Source of the DNA: Chondrus crispus
Lineage: Eukaryota; Rhodophyta; Florideophyceae; Gigartinales; Gigartinaceae
Length of the DNA: 64,000 nt
Reading direction: 5' to 3'
NCBI RefSeq assembly: GCF_000350225.1
Contig: NW_005178485.1
Location: 274,886-338,885, forward strand
Below the pieces are notes generated by a model. It ran no database searches, was not told the DNA's origin, and saw nothing but the letters and a program-made list of their open reading frames with translations. Made by a program: the position numbers and the translations under genes. Shown here piece after piece: positions 10,190-19,512 of the stretch (within the stretch, counting starts at the first letter, position 1; every line of letters starts with the position of its first letter).

Positions 10190-13100
10190 TATCCGTTCTC
10201 GAAAGAGTCCCTCATCCTTGCTACTGTCGGCCTCAACCGGTAGTCTGCACCTTCATGCAGGGTGGTCACGGTGGAGTACAACCCGTGTGAGTCCACCGTC
10301 AGCACGAAGGGAAGCTTGACCGTGGCCTTGTGGAGAGATTGCAGGCTCTCCGCCATTAGCGAGCCTCTGTCTGATGAGGTTGCGGCGGCGAGTATCTCCA
10401 CCCCCATAGAAGAAAAAGCTACACGCTTCTGCTTGCACCTGATCCAGTCAAGGACATGATAGATCCCCGCACCCCCTGCTGGCAGGTATAGGCCGGAGAC
10501 ATATCCTGTCTGCCCATATGAGGAGCTACCTTGACTGGCATCGGAGAAAGCGAGGTAGGAAGCATGCAAGAGAGACGACGGCGTGCGGAATGAGAGGATC
10601 GCCGAAAGCGCTTTGATCTCAGCAAGCAGCTTGTTCCCATTTATGAGGTCGGCCGCCTTCAAGCACCCAACAGCTTTCTGAAGGTAGCTGGTGGCGAAAG
10701 CCGCTTGTGGGAGAATGCAGTGTCCGAGGAAGTTGAGACTTCCAGCAAGAGCTTGATACGCTGTCAACTCTGAAGCTGTGCACTTGTCTTGGTTCTGTCT
10801 TCTCCTTTCCTTTGACACTTCGATTGGAAGAATTTTTCCACGTACTCCTGCATGTTAATGCTCACCGAGGCACAAGGCTCTTGGTGGATATGAAGACGAT
10901 TGAAAACCAAGTCCTTATTGGCAACGTAGCGTCCGACAATGAACCTGCGGGATATGGCTTTGTGAATTTGGTGAATGAGGGGAAGGACACCAATTACAAG
11001 AAAGTCATCGGCAACCTTTGCCACAAGGAGGTCAATCGATCCCGCGGGATTGTATTTGAAAAATAGTTGGAGAAGACCCGGTACTTGTACGAATCCTTGA
11101 GTGGACATCCATTCTTCGGCAACGAGTTGCCATAGGCGTCCGGATTCGACAATCCCGTATGCAGGCTTGAGGATCTTCCAGACTGTGCGGGCGCACGAGT
11201 CCCAACCTTTAGGTGGTCTGACATATATGTCTCTGGGAAATTGACCAGCCTGTAAGTAAGCTCCCTTGATGTCTATTGAGGCAATTGAGAAAGACATTAT
11301 TATCGCCGCAAGGAAGAAAACGATCCTAATGATTGGGAACTGAGCTGTAGCAGAGTTCTTGCGGAAAAATTCCTTGTCTCGATCCCTATTCCCGTGTGGG
11401 ACAAGGCGACACTTCAGCTTCAGCTTTCGTCCTTCTCCGTCGGTCTTGACTTGAAAGAAGTGGTGGGAGGAAATCACATTGGCATTTCGTGGAAGTTCCC
11501 CATACGGAACTTCTTTGGATGCCTCGGCTTGTGCGTAGTTCTCTTTCTCTTCGGCTATGGCCTGGTCGACGATCCATCGCGAAGCAAATTGGAGTTTGAA
11601 TTCAGAGGTGGGCTTATTCCCAACGACCTCTTGAATTTGTTGAAGGACCTTTTGCTTCGACGATGCAAGGTGGAAAGTTAGATTCGAAGGAGCTACTACT
11701 GCAGTGTTCCCTATGTCTTTCTCCGGCTGTGGAGGCTCGTGTGTTGAGTTTAAATCGAGACTCATGGTTGGAGCTGAGACTGGATACCGTGTTCCGAACA
11801 AGTAGTTGCAGCGACTGACGGACTTTATATTGACGTCGACCAGAGGGTTGTTCAACCTCGTCGACTTCGAGGATGCTAGTAAGCTCCTTGATGTCGGGTG
11901 GGAGACCCACAGGGCCTCTTCTTCCCTGAACTCAGAGATGTCCGTCGGATCGCCGGGGGGCTCCAAGTCCGGGAGGCTGGCTTGATTCGCCGCTTCTCGC
12001 CGGCTTGCAGACGCTTCCGGTCTGTTTGGTGGCAACACGTCATCCAAATTCAGCACATCTTCTAACTCCGAGAAGAGCGGGGGAGGTGGCGATGTTGGAG
12101 GGAACATGCGTTCTTCAAAGTCCTCATCAATGACGGAGTACGACCGCGGGAATACGAAGTCCATGCCATCCAACTCAGCCAGTAGAGGAGCGGACGGGGC
12201 TTTCCGTAATCCTCATATGCCGACCTTATGGGCTTGCCAATATGGTCTTGTCGCCTTGCAAGGACAACGAAGTGAGACTGTTGGTTCCGCACGTAGGCGT
12301 GTTCCCACGAGCCAAACTTGGGACCTCGCTTGAAGTAATACACGGGGTCATCATGTGATAGCTGATCAGCCTGAACCACTTGTGGAGACCGGGACTTATC
12401 GAGAAGCCTCCAAGCTCTTCGTTCCACTTGCTCGTTATGCGCAGTGATGAGATCAGCAGACAACTTTGCTTGGGGAAGGCCAACAAGCGACGGAGTGTAA
12501 CCCCGAGTCATCGAAGCTGCTTAGTGTCTTGCTTCCGTATAGAACGTTGCTGAGGAACAAGGCACGTGAGACCACGTCTTTCCTTTCGACCGAGTCGACA
12601 ACGCACGCTGAAGAGTTTGACGCATCATTCAGCGGACGTTGGATTAGCACACGGACAACCGCATTCTTCCTCTCCACAACTCCGAGTTTGTTATGACGTC
12701 GAGCTGGACGGGGTTCAAAACGTATTGCGAAATACCTTAGGGCGTCGGCAAAACGGGAGTTGAAGAACTCTATGTCTCCCGATATAATTGATGGTGCCCC
12801 GTGAACGTTTATCCATGCGACTTCTAACTGCCGAGCTGCTTCGTCCATCTCACGGGTCCGCATCAGGGATGCTACTGAATACCCCGTATGGACATCCACC
12901 ATGTGCAAGATGGGAGCGTTCTCAAACTCCGCACAGAAGAAGAAGTCGAGTTGGACATGGTTGTTGAACGAGGTGAGTATCTTCCCAAAGGATATCTTCC
13001 GCGATTGGAGCGGGCGGCCTGTATCCTTGCAGCTAGTGCACTTCTCTACGGCTCTCTGAAGTGCTTGTTTCAGCACAGGAGTCATCACACCTCCTCGACA

Positions 13101-13700
13101 GCACAGCGTCACCATGTCTTGAAAGGCAAGGTGTGAATATCCATGAAGCTTGTTGGCGAAACGACCCGCGATTCTGCCATATGGAAGCCTTGCCTTCATG
13201 GTTACTGCCAGTTTGATGCTGGACGCATATGAGACTTCCGTGGAGAAGAACGACATAAAGGAGGACGTTTTGGACGGTACGACTAGAAGGAACGTGCAAA
13301 CCGCATCGGGGTCACTCGACATTGTTGGTTCGGTGTACGTCTTGAACGTGAGACGTTTTGACGAGAGATTTTTCACGCCTTTCGGAATAACCAAAAGGTT
13401 CTCCGGTCCAAGCTGGTACGACCGGTGAAGGATCTCGTTACCCAGAAGCAGGAACCCATCTCCTCTCGTGACGTAGAACGGAATTTTTGCCTCCGTCCCA
13501 CTCATGTCGGTCACGGGGAGGTCCCAAACCCCAATATTGACCTCGGCGTCGCTACAGTTCTTGCCATATCCGTGCAAGAACGGTTCACAGTCAAGTCTTC
13601 GAAGTTTGAAAGGAATGTTCATGGCAGTGCAGAGGGCTGCGGCGCAAGCAATTCCTCCAACACTTCTGGGACATCCCGGATCTATAATGGGATTTTGATC
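10190..13700 (-). pseudogene. Copia-1 pol region (protease, integrase, RT, RNase H)
   Basis: In element order: a protease-like segment (about 13400-13700); a GAG-pre-integrase block with CTSCK and an integrase core containing HGAPSIISGD and RPARRHNKLGVVERKN (about 12600-13100); the linker common to copia elements; reverse transcriptase with NSATAQFPIIRI, IDIKGAYLQ, YGIVESGRLW and a catalytic block around 11000 (about 10850-11560); and RNase H with LAFSDASQGSSSYGQTGY (about 10190-10760). The order integrase before RT identifies Ty1/copia. The region is broken and listed as a fossil. Confidence 0.88.
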
Positions 13701-13719
13701 GGGAATTCTAGGATTAATA

Positions 13720-15065
13720 TCCGAGGTGGCTCCGGGGTGGCTGACTAGGCTTGCCTGTTCGACGAGCCGCCGGAGCCTCTCCGAAAAAACGAGGGGTGCG
13801 CTCCGGAGCCCCCGTCACCGAGGTCCCGGGGCGTCCTCTTTTTCGTGGTGAAGGCGTTGGGTTCCTTGCACTCTGTTGCTCCTCTGTAGTGACCACGCTC
13901 CCCGCAGTCGTAGCAAATGGACTGGGTTCCGTGGTCTGAAGACAGCTGCCTCTTGCGACTGCCTCTAGGTGCGTTTCCACGGCTAGAGGGTGGACCCGTT
14001 CGAGTGTCCTTCTTCTGCCCATGACGTGGGCCGACCTCAGATAGCCTGTCAAAAATGCTTCCTGAGCCAGTCTTGCCATGGGTACCAATGAGGGACTTAA
14101 CTTTGCGGTCAACCAAAGCTTGGACGTCCTTCATAGAGAACTGGGGCGCATCCATTGAGGTTGTTGGGGTGACATTTCTCAGCAAGATCACCGCATCGTG
14201 AAGGTTGAGCCTGAAAGAAGTGTGCCGCGGCAAGAACAAGTCAGCAGCTGACGTTTTGCGGCATGTTTCTCTGCGTTCACCTTTAGGTCTTGGACTGCAA
14301 TGTCCAAGGAGCGGATGAAGCTGATGGTTTGCGATCAGAAATCACAGGGCTTTCTTATACTCATCGGCCGTGGACTCGGACTCGCGGAGCGGAACGTCAA
14401 CCTTCTTAAGCTTCTCGGATATTTTGAGGACTTCCTCGAGATGCACCTTGGATACCCTTTCGGTGTCGACGACTGCTGACTCTTCTTGGTTCGGGCTTCC
14501 GCATGCGAAATTAGTTGCAGCTTGGCATTGGTCAACGTCCCCTCCTCTATGTTTGCGTTATTGAGGGGGTAATCGCCAAAACTTCACCTATTTGCGGCGA
14601 GGAGGAAGTGCTGGCGTAGAGCAAGTGCTTGTCTGCCGAACCCCGAAACCTTGAGACGAAACTGGAGAGCTTCTCGTTTCTGTCTCGGCGACACGTGTTC
14701 ACTTTCTGGTATGATGCGATGAGCCTCGTGACCATGGAAATAGGTGGGTCTACAGCAACAAGCTCGACTATAGACAGAGCCGCTTGCACGGGATCATCCA
14801 TTTGAAGATCGTCGAGCTGCCCTTTGGACTGGGCTTGATCGATAATCGCCTTCTGAGCTTCAGGAAGGCCACGCTCATAAAGGGTGCGTCCGAGCAACTT
14901 GAACGTAGTCTGAAAAGGGCGATCCTTGCCTTGATCGTGGGCGACTTTGAGTGAGTCGACCCACTGTCCGACCTTCTTTCGCCAGGCTTCGAGATCGCCA
15001 TCGGCCGCGAAGAGAGGCGGGTCGAAGAATCCTGATAGTTTTCTCATCTTTCCCTCTGGGCCCAT
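13720..15065 (-). pseudogene. Copia-1 gag region
   Basis: Begins with the ATG at 15065 that lies inside the primer-binding site (MGPEGKMRKLSGFF). It continues with a helical capsid-like part (WVDSLKVAHDQGKD, VELVAVDPPISMVTRLIASY) and ends with a zinc-knuckle-like block CYDCGERGHYRG near 13890-13930, surrounded by basic sequence. This layout is typical of copia Gag. Broken copy. Confidence 0.8.
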
Positions 15066-15068
15066 AAC
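15053..15068 (-). other. Copia-1 primer-binding site overlapping gag ATG
   Basis: Immediately inside the 5' LTR the minus strand reads GTTATGGGCCCAGAGG. Its complement matches the 5' side of the anticodon arm and the anticodon loop of eukaryotic initiator tRNA-Met (CTGGGCCCATAAC) over 13 bases, the site used by copia-type elements primed by an internally cleaved tRNA. The ATG within it is the gag start. Confidence 0.8.
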
Positions 15069-15353
15069 TGTGGGAGAACGGTAATGATGAGGTTAGTAGT
15101 AGCCGCGCTCGTCGCGCGCAGCGGCGGGGGAAAGGAGTCGCGAGGGTGAGGGGGGCGGTGATACTTCGGACGGAAAGTCTCGCGACTTTTCGCAGGCGCT
15201 GTCCGAGGGTAGCAAGTTACCCCCGGGGGCCGGCCGGGATACCGCCCTCGGACTTTAATATCGCCGGATTTCCCGCCGGCGCGTCGCCCGGATAATTTTC
15301 CTTTTCCCAGATTTAGTGCTAACCAAATAAACTTCAATTTCTAGCTTCCCACA
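15069..15353 (-). repeat. Copia-1 5' LTR
   Basis: 285-bp LTR with TGTGGGA/TCCCACA termini, matching the interrupted copy at 6334-8192. It is followed by the AATAT target duplication. Confidence 0.93.
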
Positions 15354-15358
15354 AATAT

Positions 15359-15840
15359 AGCTCACATCTACGGTAAATTAACTTACAGTACTGTTGTGGT
15401 TACCTCAGCCGCCTGGCACCGAGCAACCTGTTGGATGGGAATCCTCCCTCAATTACGTTTATTGCTGCGTCTGCTGCCTCCCTCTCTATCCCCGAGGGTT
15501 GGCTATTAAGTACTACTTCCCCGAGGGGGCTCGGCTGTCTCTGATCCCCCCTTGCCTACTTCCTTCGTCGTCTCTCTCCCTCTCTTGCCCCACAAAAAAT
15601 GACTACTCCCACGCTCCCTTCCCTTTCGCATCCCTTACCGACAGACCGCGCTCCCCTCGCACCGACTCCTGCCGTCCGGTGCCGTCTTCGTTTCCCTTCG
15701 GGAAATGGATCGCCCGCGCTTTCGGTTCCCTACAGGAGCGCGCGTGTCCTTCAGTTCCGGTTCGTGGCACCGTTGTCCACGTCTCCACGTGTTTCTAAGT
15801 CATTCCTCAACAGTACTGTACTTAACCGTAGATGTGAGCT
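15359..15840. mobile_element. Small inverted-repeat element (MITE-like)
   Basis: The ends AGCTCACATCTACGG (15359-15373) and its exact inverse (15826-15840) are followed inward by a second inverted block, ACAGTACTGTTG (15385-15396 and 15808-15819). The roughly 480-bp body is C/T-rich and its open frames look non-coding. The flanks (TTACAATA before the Copia-1 insertion and TTACAGTA on the right) could be an imperfect 8-bp target duplication, hinting at a hAT-like origin. Confidence 0.65.
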
Positions 15841-15893
15841 TTACAGTACCGTCCCTCTCAACTCTTGCTACTGGAACTACCTCTCGACAGATA

Positions 15894-15918
15894 AACCGTT
15901 CAGTCCCTAATTCGTATT
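15894..15918 (+). repeat. Left end: 7-bp AACCGTT plus 18-bp arm
   Basis: AACCGTT followed by CAGTCCCTAATTCGTATT. Together with the right end it forms the proposed att-like boundary. A degenerate second arm, CCTAACCCGTATT, lies 5 bp further in. Confidence 0.7.
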
Positions 15919-16209
15919 ATTTTCCTAACCCGTATTCAGAATTCCGATAAAATTGCGATCTCCTCCTGCCTCCTTCGCGCGAAATAATGCAAACTAAGCT
16001 CCTTTCTGACTATGCAAACCGATTTCGCGCCATCAAAAAGGGCCCCATATAGCCACTCGGGGATGGACTGCATGGTGCAGACCAAAAAAATGGAATAGAA
16101 CTACAGAAACCACTAAATGTGGGAACGAGATGGCCTCCGAAATGCCTAAATTGTGTGCTCTCGCCCCAGAACGGTCAGCTCGAGCCCGGATTTTGTCTGA
16201 CACATACGA

Positions 16210-16279
16210 GTTATCACCCGGCTACGAGGTGTGATAACGCTTGAGAGCAGTTATCACACCGACGTAGCCGGGTGATAAC
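16210..16279. repeat. 70-bp hairpin with GTTATCAC/GTGATAAC ends
   Basis: Inverted arms of 29 and 30 bases (16210-16238 and 16250-16279) pair with one mismatch and one bulge around an 11-base loop. Each arm itself begins GTTATCAC and ends GTGATAAC, so the octamer appears four times in alternating orientation. It lies about 530 bp upstream of the recombinase gene, inside its element. Confidence 0.85.
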
Positions 16280-16410
16280 GCATTTATCATCCGGACCTGG
16301 TATTTAATACGTATATCTCCTCATCATATTGAAATCCAGAATTAAAATACATCTGCTGGGCCATGGTTTTGATTGCAAAACTCATTGAATCAATACGTGT
16401 CATTCCCCCT

Positions 16411-16458
16411 CCGTCGCCGGCGCCGCCGTCGCCGTCATCGCCGTCATCGCCGTCGCCA
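16411..16458. repeat. CCGTCG/CCGTCAT microsatellite
   Basis: Imperfect tandem array of GCCGTC-type hexamers and trinucleotides. Simple repeat. Confidence 0.8.
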
Positions 16459-16814
16459 CACTCTACTGCACGACCGATTCTATGCGTTCGCGAATTAGTC
16501 ACACACCCCTGCACAATGGGACCATCCTCGGTTCCGGGCACACCGCTGCCTCACACTCTGCAACCTCTCTTCCCCATCGAGAAAAACACGATTATTCCCG
16601 AATCACCCCCAACGCAGTGTAATCAACCTGTCCCTGCCCACGGGGAGTAAAACCCGCGCTCATCCCTTTCGCCGTCTCCAGAAGCAGCGGCGTTCATGGG
16701 GATAAGAGTCCCCACGAACACAAAACGCCAAAATCAGTCTTCTCTCAGAGCATTCGCCAGGTTCGCGACGGGTGTTCCTGGTTTCGTGAATGACTTTTTC
16801 ACACAGAGCCCCAC

Positions 16815-18895
16815 ATGCGCTCGTTGGTGTTCAGTGAACCGCGTCGTTTGGTTGAGTGGCAGATGGAACAAACAAGACGCAACGTATTTGCGGATGAGGA
16901 AGGGCGTACCTTTCTGCCCCCTGGCTTTTCAAGTTGGACTTCCGCCCAGTTGGAGCGTATTCGATATTTCTTTATCGAGTTTGTTGTGAACTACCGCACG
17001 GCAAAGACAAATAGCGAAGTCAAACCTTCCTCTATGAAAAGCTACCTTCTCGGAATACAGCGGGGATTTAGTGCTATTTGGGGATACAAGCTCAAAATTT
17101 TGGAAGGGCCTGTTTTCAACAGCCCACAGGAGGGTCTTACGGCAGTTATTGATAACAAGTTCAGCCTGCAGCAGGCCAATGGTGTGTTCACTGAAAGCCA
17201 CAATGTTCTATCGAAGAAAGATTTGCTGCTACTGTATGGCTCACCACTGCTTTCTCGTGACACACCGAAATCATTTCAAGCGCGACTGATTTTTGATGTC
17301 GCCCTTATCACGGCTATGCGCCCTACCGCTTTGGTTAATTTGACCGTATCCCAGTTTCGGAATATTACTCTTCGCGGCGAGAATGTTCGGCGTATTCGAG
17401 AGGCCGTCGAGAGTCGCTCCAGGGCCTCAAAGACTCGGGCAGGAGGGTGGAAGGATGCCAGTGTGAAACCATTAGAGGTTACAGTATGGAATCGTTCCTC
17501 CCTTTGAGGCCTTCTTAATAATGTCTATCGGGACATAGACGACTATTTAAAGATTCGTGAAGATATGGGCTTGGAAAGCGATCGATTTTTTCTGGGGTAC
17601 AATGCGAAGGGAACTGGGTTGTCTAGCTACCTCAAGAAGCAGTACCTTGGCCGAAATAATTTTTCTAAGATTGTCAAAACAGTGTGCGCATCACTAGGAA
17701 TTTCTGGTACAGGCGTGAAGCATGGTATGACAACACATGGTCTGAGGGGTACTGTAACAACGCTTTTGGTAGAGTCTGGCCATTCAGACTCTTCTATTGC
17801 CATGCGTACTGAACACTGTGACCCCCGCTCCTTGAAGAATTATCAAATTCTTCAGGGCGGGGAGGGAGAGAAACAGCAAGAAGATATTTTAGGTGTAGAT
17901 GATAAAGGTGTAAAACGACATGGGATTGCAGGGACGGGTGGGGATTGTGGGATAACTCCTCTCCGCCCTGGGTTGGGTGAGAGGCGGAGGCTCTAGCGAG
18001 GGAGCACGCGGCGCGGACACGACGCGCTATTTGAACCGATCGGACGAGCTCGCGAAAAAGGAGTGGCTCACTGGCCGGTTACGCGCAGTCGCCCCGTGGT
18101 GCGTGAACGGGAGCGACCGGTAACGGGTTAGAAGCCAGCGCGCGCGACAGACAACCGAAAACGGACGTACGTAGGCGCGAAAGGGACGGGAGCGAGCTTG
18201 CCCCAGTTTACCGGTAGGGACGGGTGTCAGGTTTTAACCCCGCAGAGGGACGCCTCGGACACCTGTCCCAGTACAGTAGTACAGTACCTGCCGCCTAGTG
18301 CGTGCCGGGTACTGTACACAATTAAAAAGGTAGCGCCATAATTACTACTACCGCACGGACGCTGCTACTACACGTGTGCATTACTGTACACGCGTGTTGC
18401 TTACGGACTACCGCACGGACGACACGTGTGCTAACGCGCACACGTAACACGCGTAGACTACTGCTCGGACGACACGTGTGCTACTGTACACGTGCGCCAC
18501 GCCACGGCCGGTTGGTCAACGCGCGCGCTCCCTACACGTGGGCACACCCGCCCACGTGTGCACCGTGCACAGCCGCACGGTTAATAACCTCCCCGCGCGC
18601 TCGCCGGTCGTTATTCTACAGGGATGGAGACAAGGTCGGGGAAGATGCTACAGATGGCTTGAGCGAACGGTGTACAAAGGCACCTAAAGTAGCGCCATCT
18701 AATGGGCAGAGGGCCTTTAAAGATGAGGGCATCGAGAATGACCCTCCAAAGTGGGAGGCATCAAATGGGGCGGCCTGTGTCGGTGGGAATGGAGAGGGAC
18801 ATGATCGAGTGAACGGTGCAGGCGGGCTTCTGACCGGTATCAAAAGCATTTCGGGCGGTCAGTTCACTATTAATGTGACCCATCATTATCGCTAG
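16815..18895 (+). pseudogene. Crypton-type tyrosine recombinase, interrupted
   Basis: Site-specific recombinase of the tyrosine family (R-H-R-H-Y catalytic set). The first readable ATG is at 16815. All catalytic positions are visible: Arg in ITAMRPTAL (17319-17321), His and Arg in THGLRGT (17736 and 17745), His in ESGHSD (17781) and the nucleophile Tyr in LKNYQIL (17841). The spacing between them is normal. The helical N-terminal part (KPSSMKSYLLGIQRGF) fits the core-binding domain of Crypton and DUF3504 relatives. An in-frame TGA at 17505-17507 splits the gene between the Arg box and the His box. A solo LTR (17946-18620, duplication GGGAT) sits in the C-terminal tail; the same frame resumes after it and ends at 18895 (INVTHHYR). 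The N-terminus is uncertain because another frame is open upstream (about 16696-16815). Confidence 0.8.
17946..18620 (-). repeat. Solo LTR of the Gypsy family
   Basis: 675 bp, same orientation and clearly homologous to the LTRs at 34033-34703 and 44481-45153. It is flanked by the perfect 5-bp duplication GGGAT (17941-17945 and 18621-18625). It carries six CACGTG palindromes at about 18371-18560. It derives from a full element that was reduced to one LTR by recombination. Confidence 0.95.
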
Positions 18896-18946
18896 AGAAT
18901 AAAAAAGAAGGTCTCGTTTTGACACTGTTTGCCGTTCATGTAGTCT

Positions 18947-19040
18947 GATATTGTATATCACCGTCTTGTGCGCCAGGCGATATCATATATCTGCGTCTTG
19001 TGCCGGATGCGATATCACTTATCACGGTCTTGTGCAAGAT
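18947..19040. repeat. Three tandem copies of a ~32-bp repeat
   Basis: Units of the form GCGATATCA...CGTCTTGTGC, three in a row, about 50 bp after the recombinase stop codon. Each contains a GATAT palindromic core and a conserved CTTGTGC block. It may serve as recombinase accessory sites, or may be neutral. Confidence 0.75.
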
Positions 19041-19487
19041 ACAGGCAGAGCAGTGCATAATACTGGGCTCTGCAGTGCCTCATATTCGTGCTTGCTTCCT
19101 TCATTCTATTTTATATTGTTGCATTTATGCTCCCCGGATTCAGATATTTCAATCAATTCCACTTTACCCGGTTGATAAAAGGAGGGTTCGTAGACAAAGT
19201 GCAGAGATGAGGGCTGTGAGGCGTGCATTTGAGATCTGATTGATGGGCCTCGTCGCTTTCTGTTGAATGCATCAGAAATACGAATTAGGAAAATGCCTCT
19301 GAACAGGCTCCATTTGAATGTTTTAGCTGACGTGTTGTCAGGGCGGGTACCTATATCCAAAGTCGACTGTTGGTGCAACAGATGCGCTTTTGTTTGAAGA
19401 TGCGCTCGACTCTTTAAAGTGTCCAAATCGTTAAAGAAATGTTTTTTTTATTTAAATCTATCCAGCTCAGTTTCGGAAACAGAAAAA

Positions 19488-19512
19488 AATACGAATTAGG
19501 GACCGAACAGTT
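19488..19512 (-). repeat. Right end: 18-bp arm plus AACAGTT
   Basis: Inverse of the left arm with one mismatch in 18, then AACAGTT. A 13-bp partial copy of the arm in the same orientation lies at 19277-19289. Confidence 0.7.

Larger units (their letters stand above)
6334..15353 (-). mobile_element. Ty1/copia LTR retrotransposon (Copia-1), broken
   Basis: Full-length outline on the minus strand. The 5' LTR is at 15069-15353 and the 3' LTR at 6334-8192, the latter enlarged by a Tc1-like insertion. LTR termini are TGTGGGA...TCCCACA and the 5-bp target duplication AATAT lies at 6329-6333 and 15354-15358. Parts in copia order are a primer-binding site, gag with a CCHC-type knuckle, GAG-pre-integrase/integrase core, reverse transcriptase and RNase H. 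An additional plus-strand gene region lies between RNase H and the 3' LTR. A purine tract (AACAGGGGGTG) abuts the 3' LTR. The LTRs differ at roughly 4 percent of sites by eye, so it is older than the other two full elements. The coding region is broken in roughly half a dozen places. Confidence 0.93.
15894..19512 (+). mobile_element. Tyrosine-recombinase (Crypton-like) DNA element
   Basis: A 3.6-kb unit (about 2.9 kb without a later solo-LTR insertion) bounded by 18-bp inverted arms: CAGTCCCTAATTCGTATT at 15901-15918 and its inverse, with one difference, at 19488-19505. Outside each arm is the 7-bp direct repeat AACCGTT (15894-15900) or AACAGTT (19506-19512). Inside are a Crypton-type tyrosine recombinase gene, a 70-bp hairpin near the left end and a 3-copy tandem repeat near the right end. 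Extra partial arm copies occur at 15924-15936 and 19277-19289. Known Cryptons usually lack terminal inverted repeats; here the ends look like halves of a recombination site. The link between the arms and the recombinase is inferred from position. Confidence 0.6.

Noticed and set aside
15394-15798. 134-codon plus-strand frame in the small inverted-repeat element
   Set aside because: Low-complexity Leu/Pro/Ser sequence from C/T-rich DNA; the surrounding inverted repeats explain the segment better.
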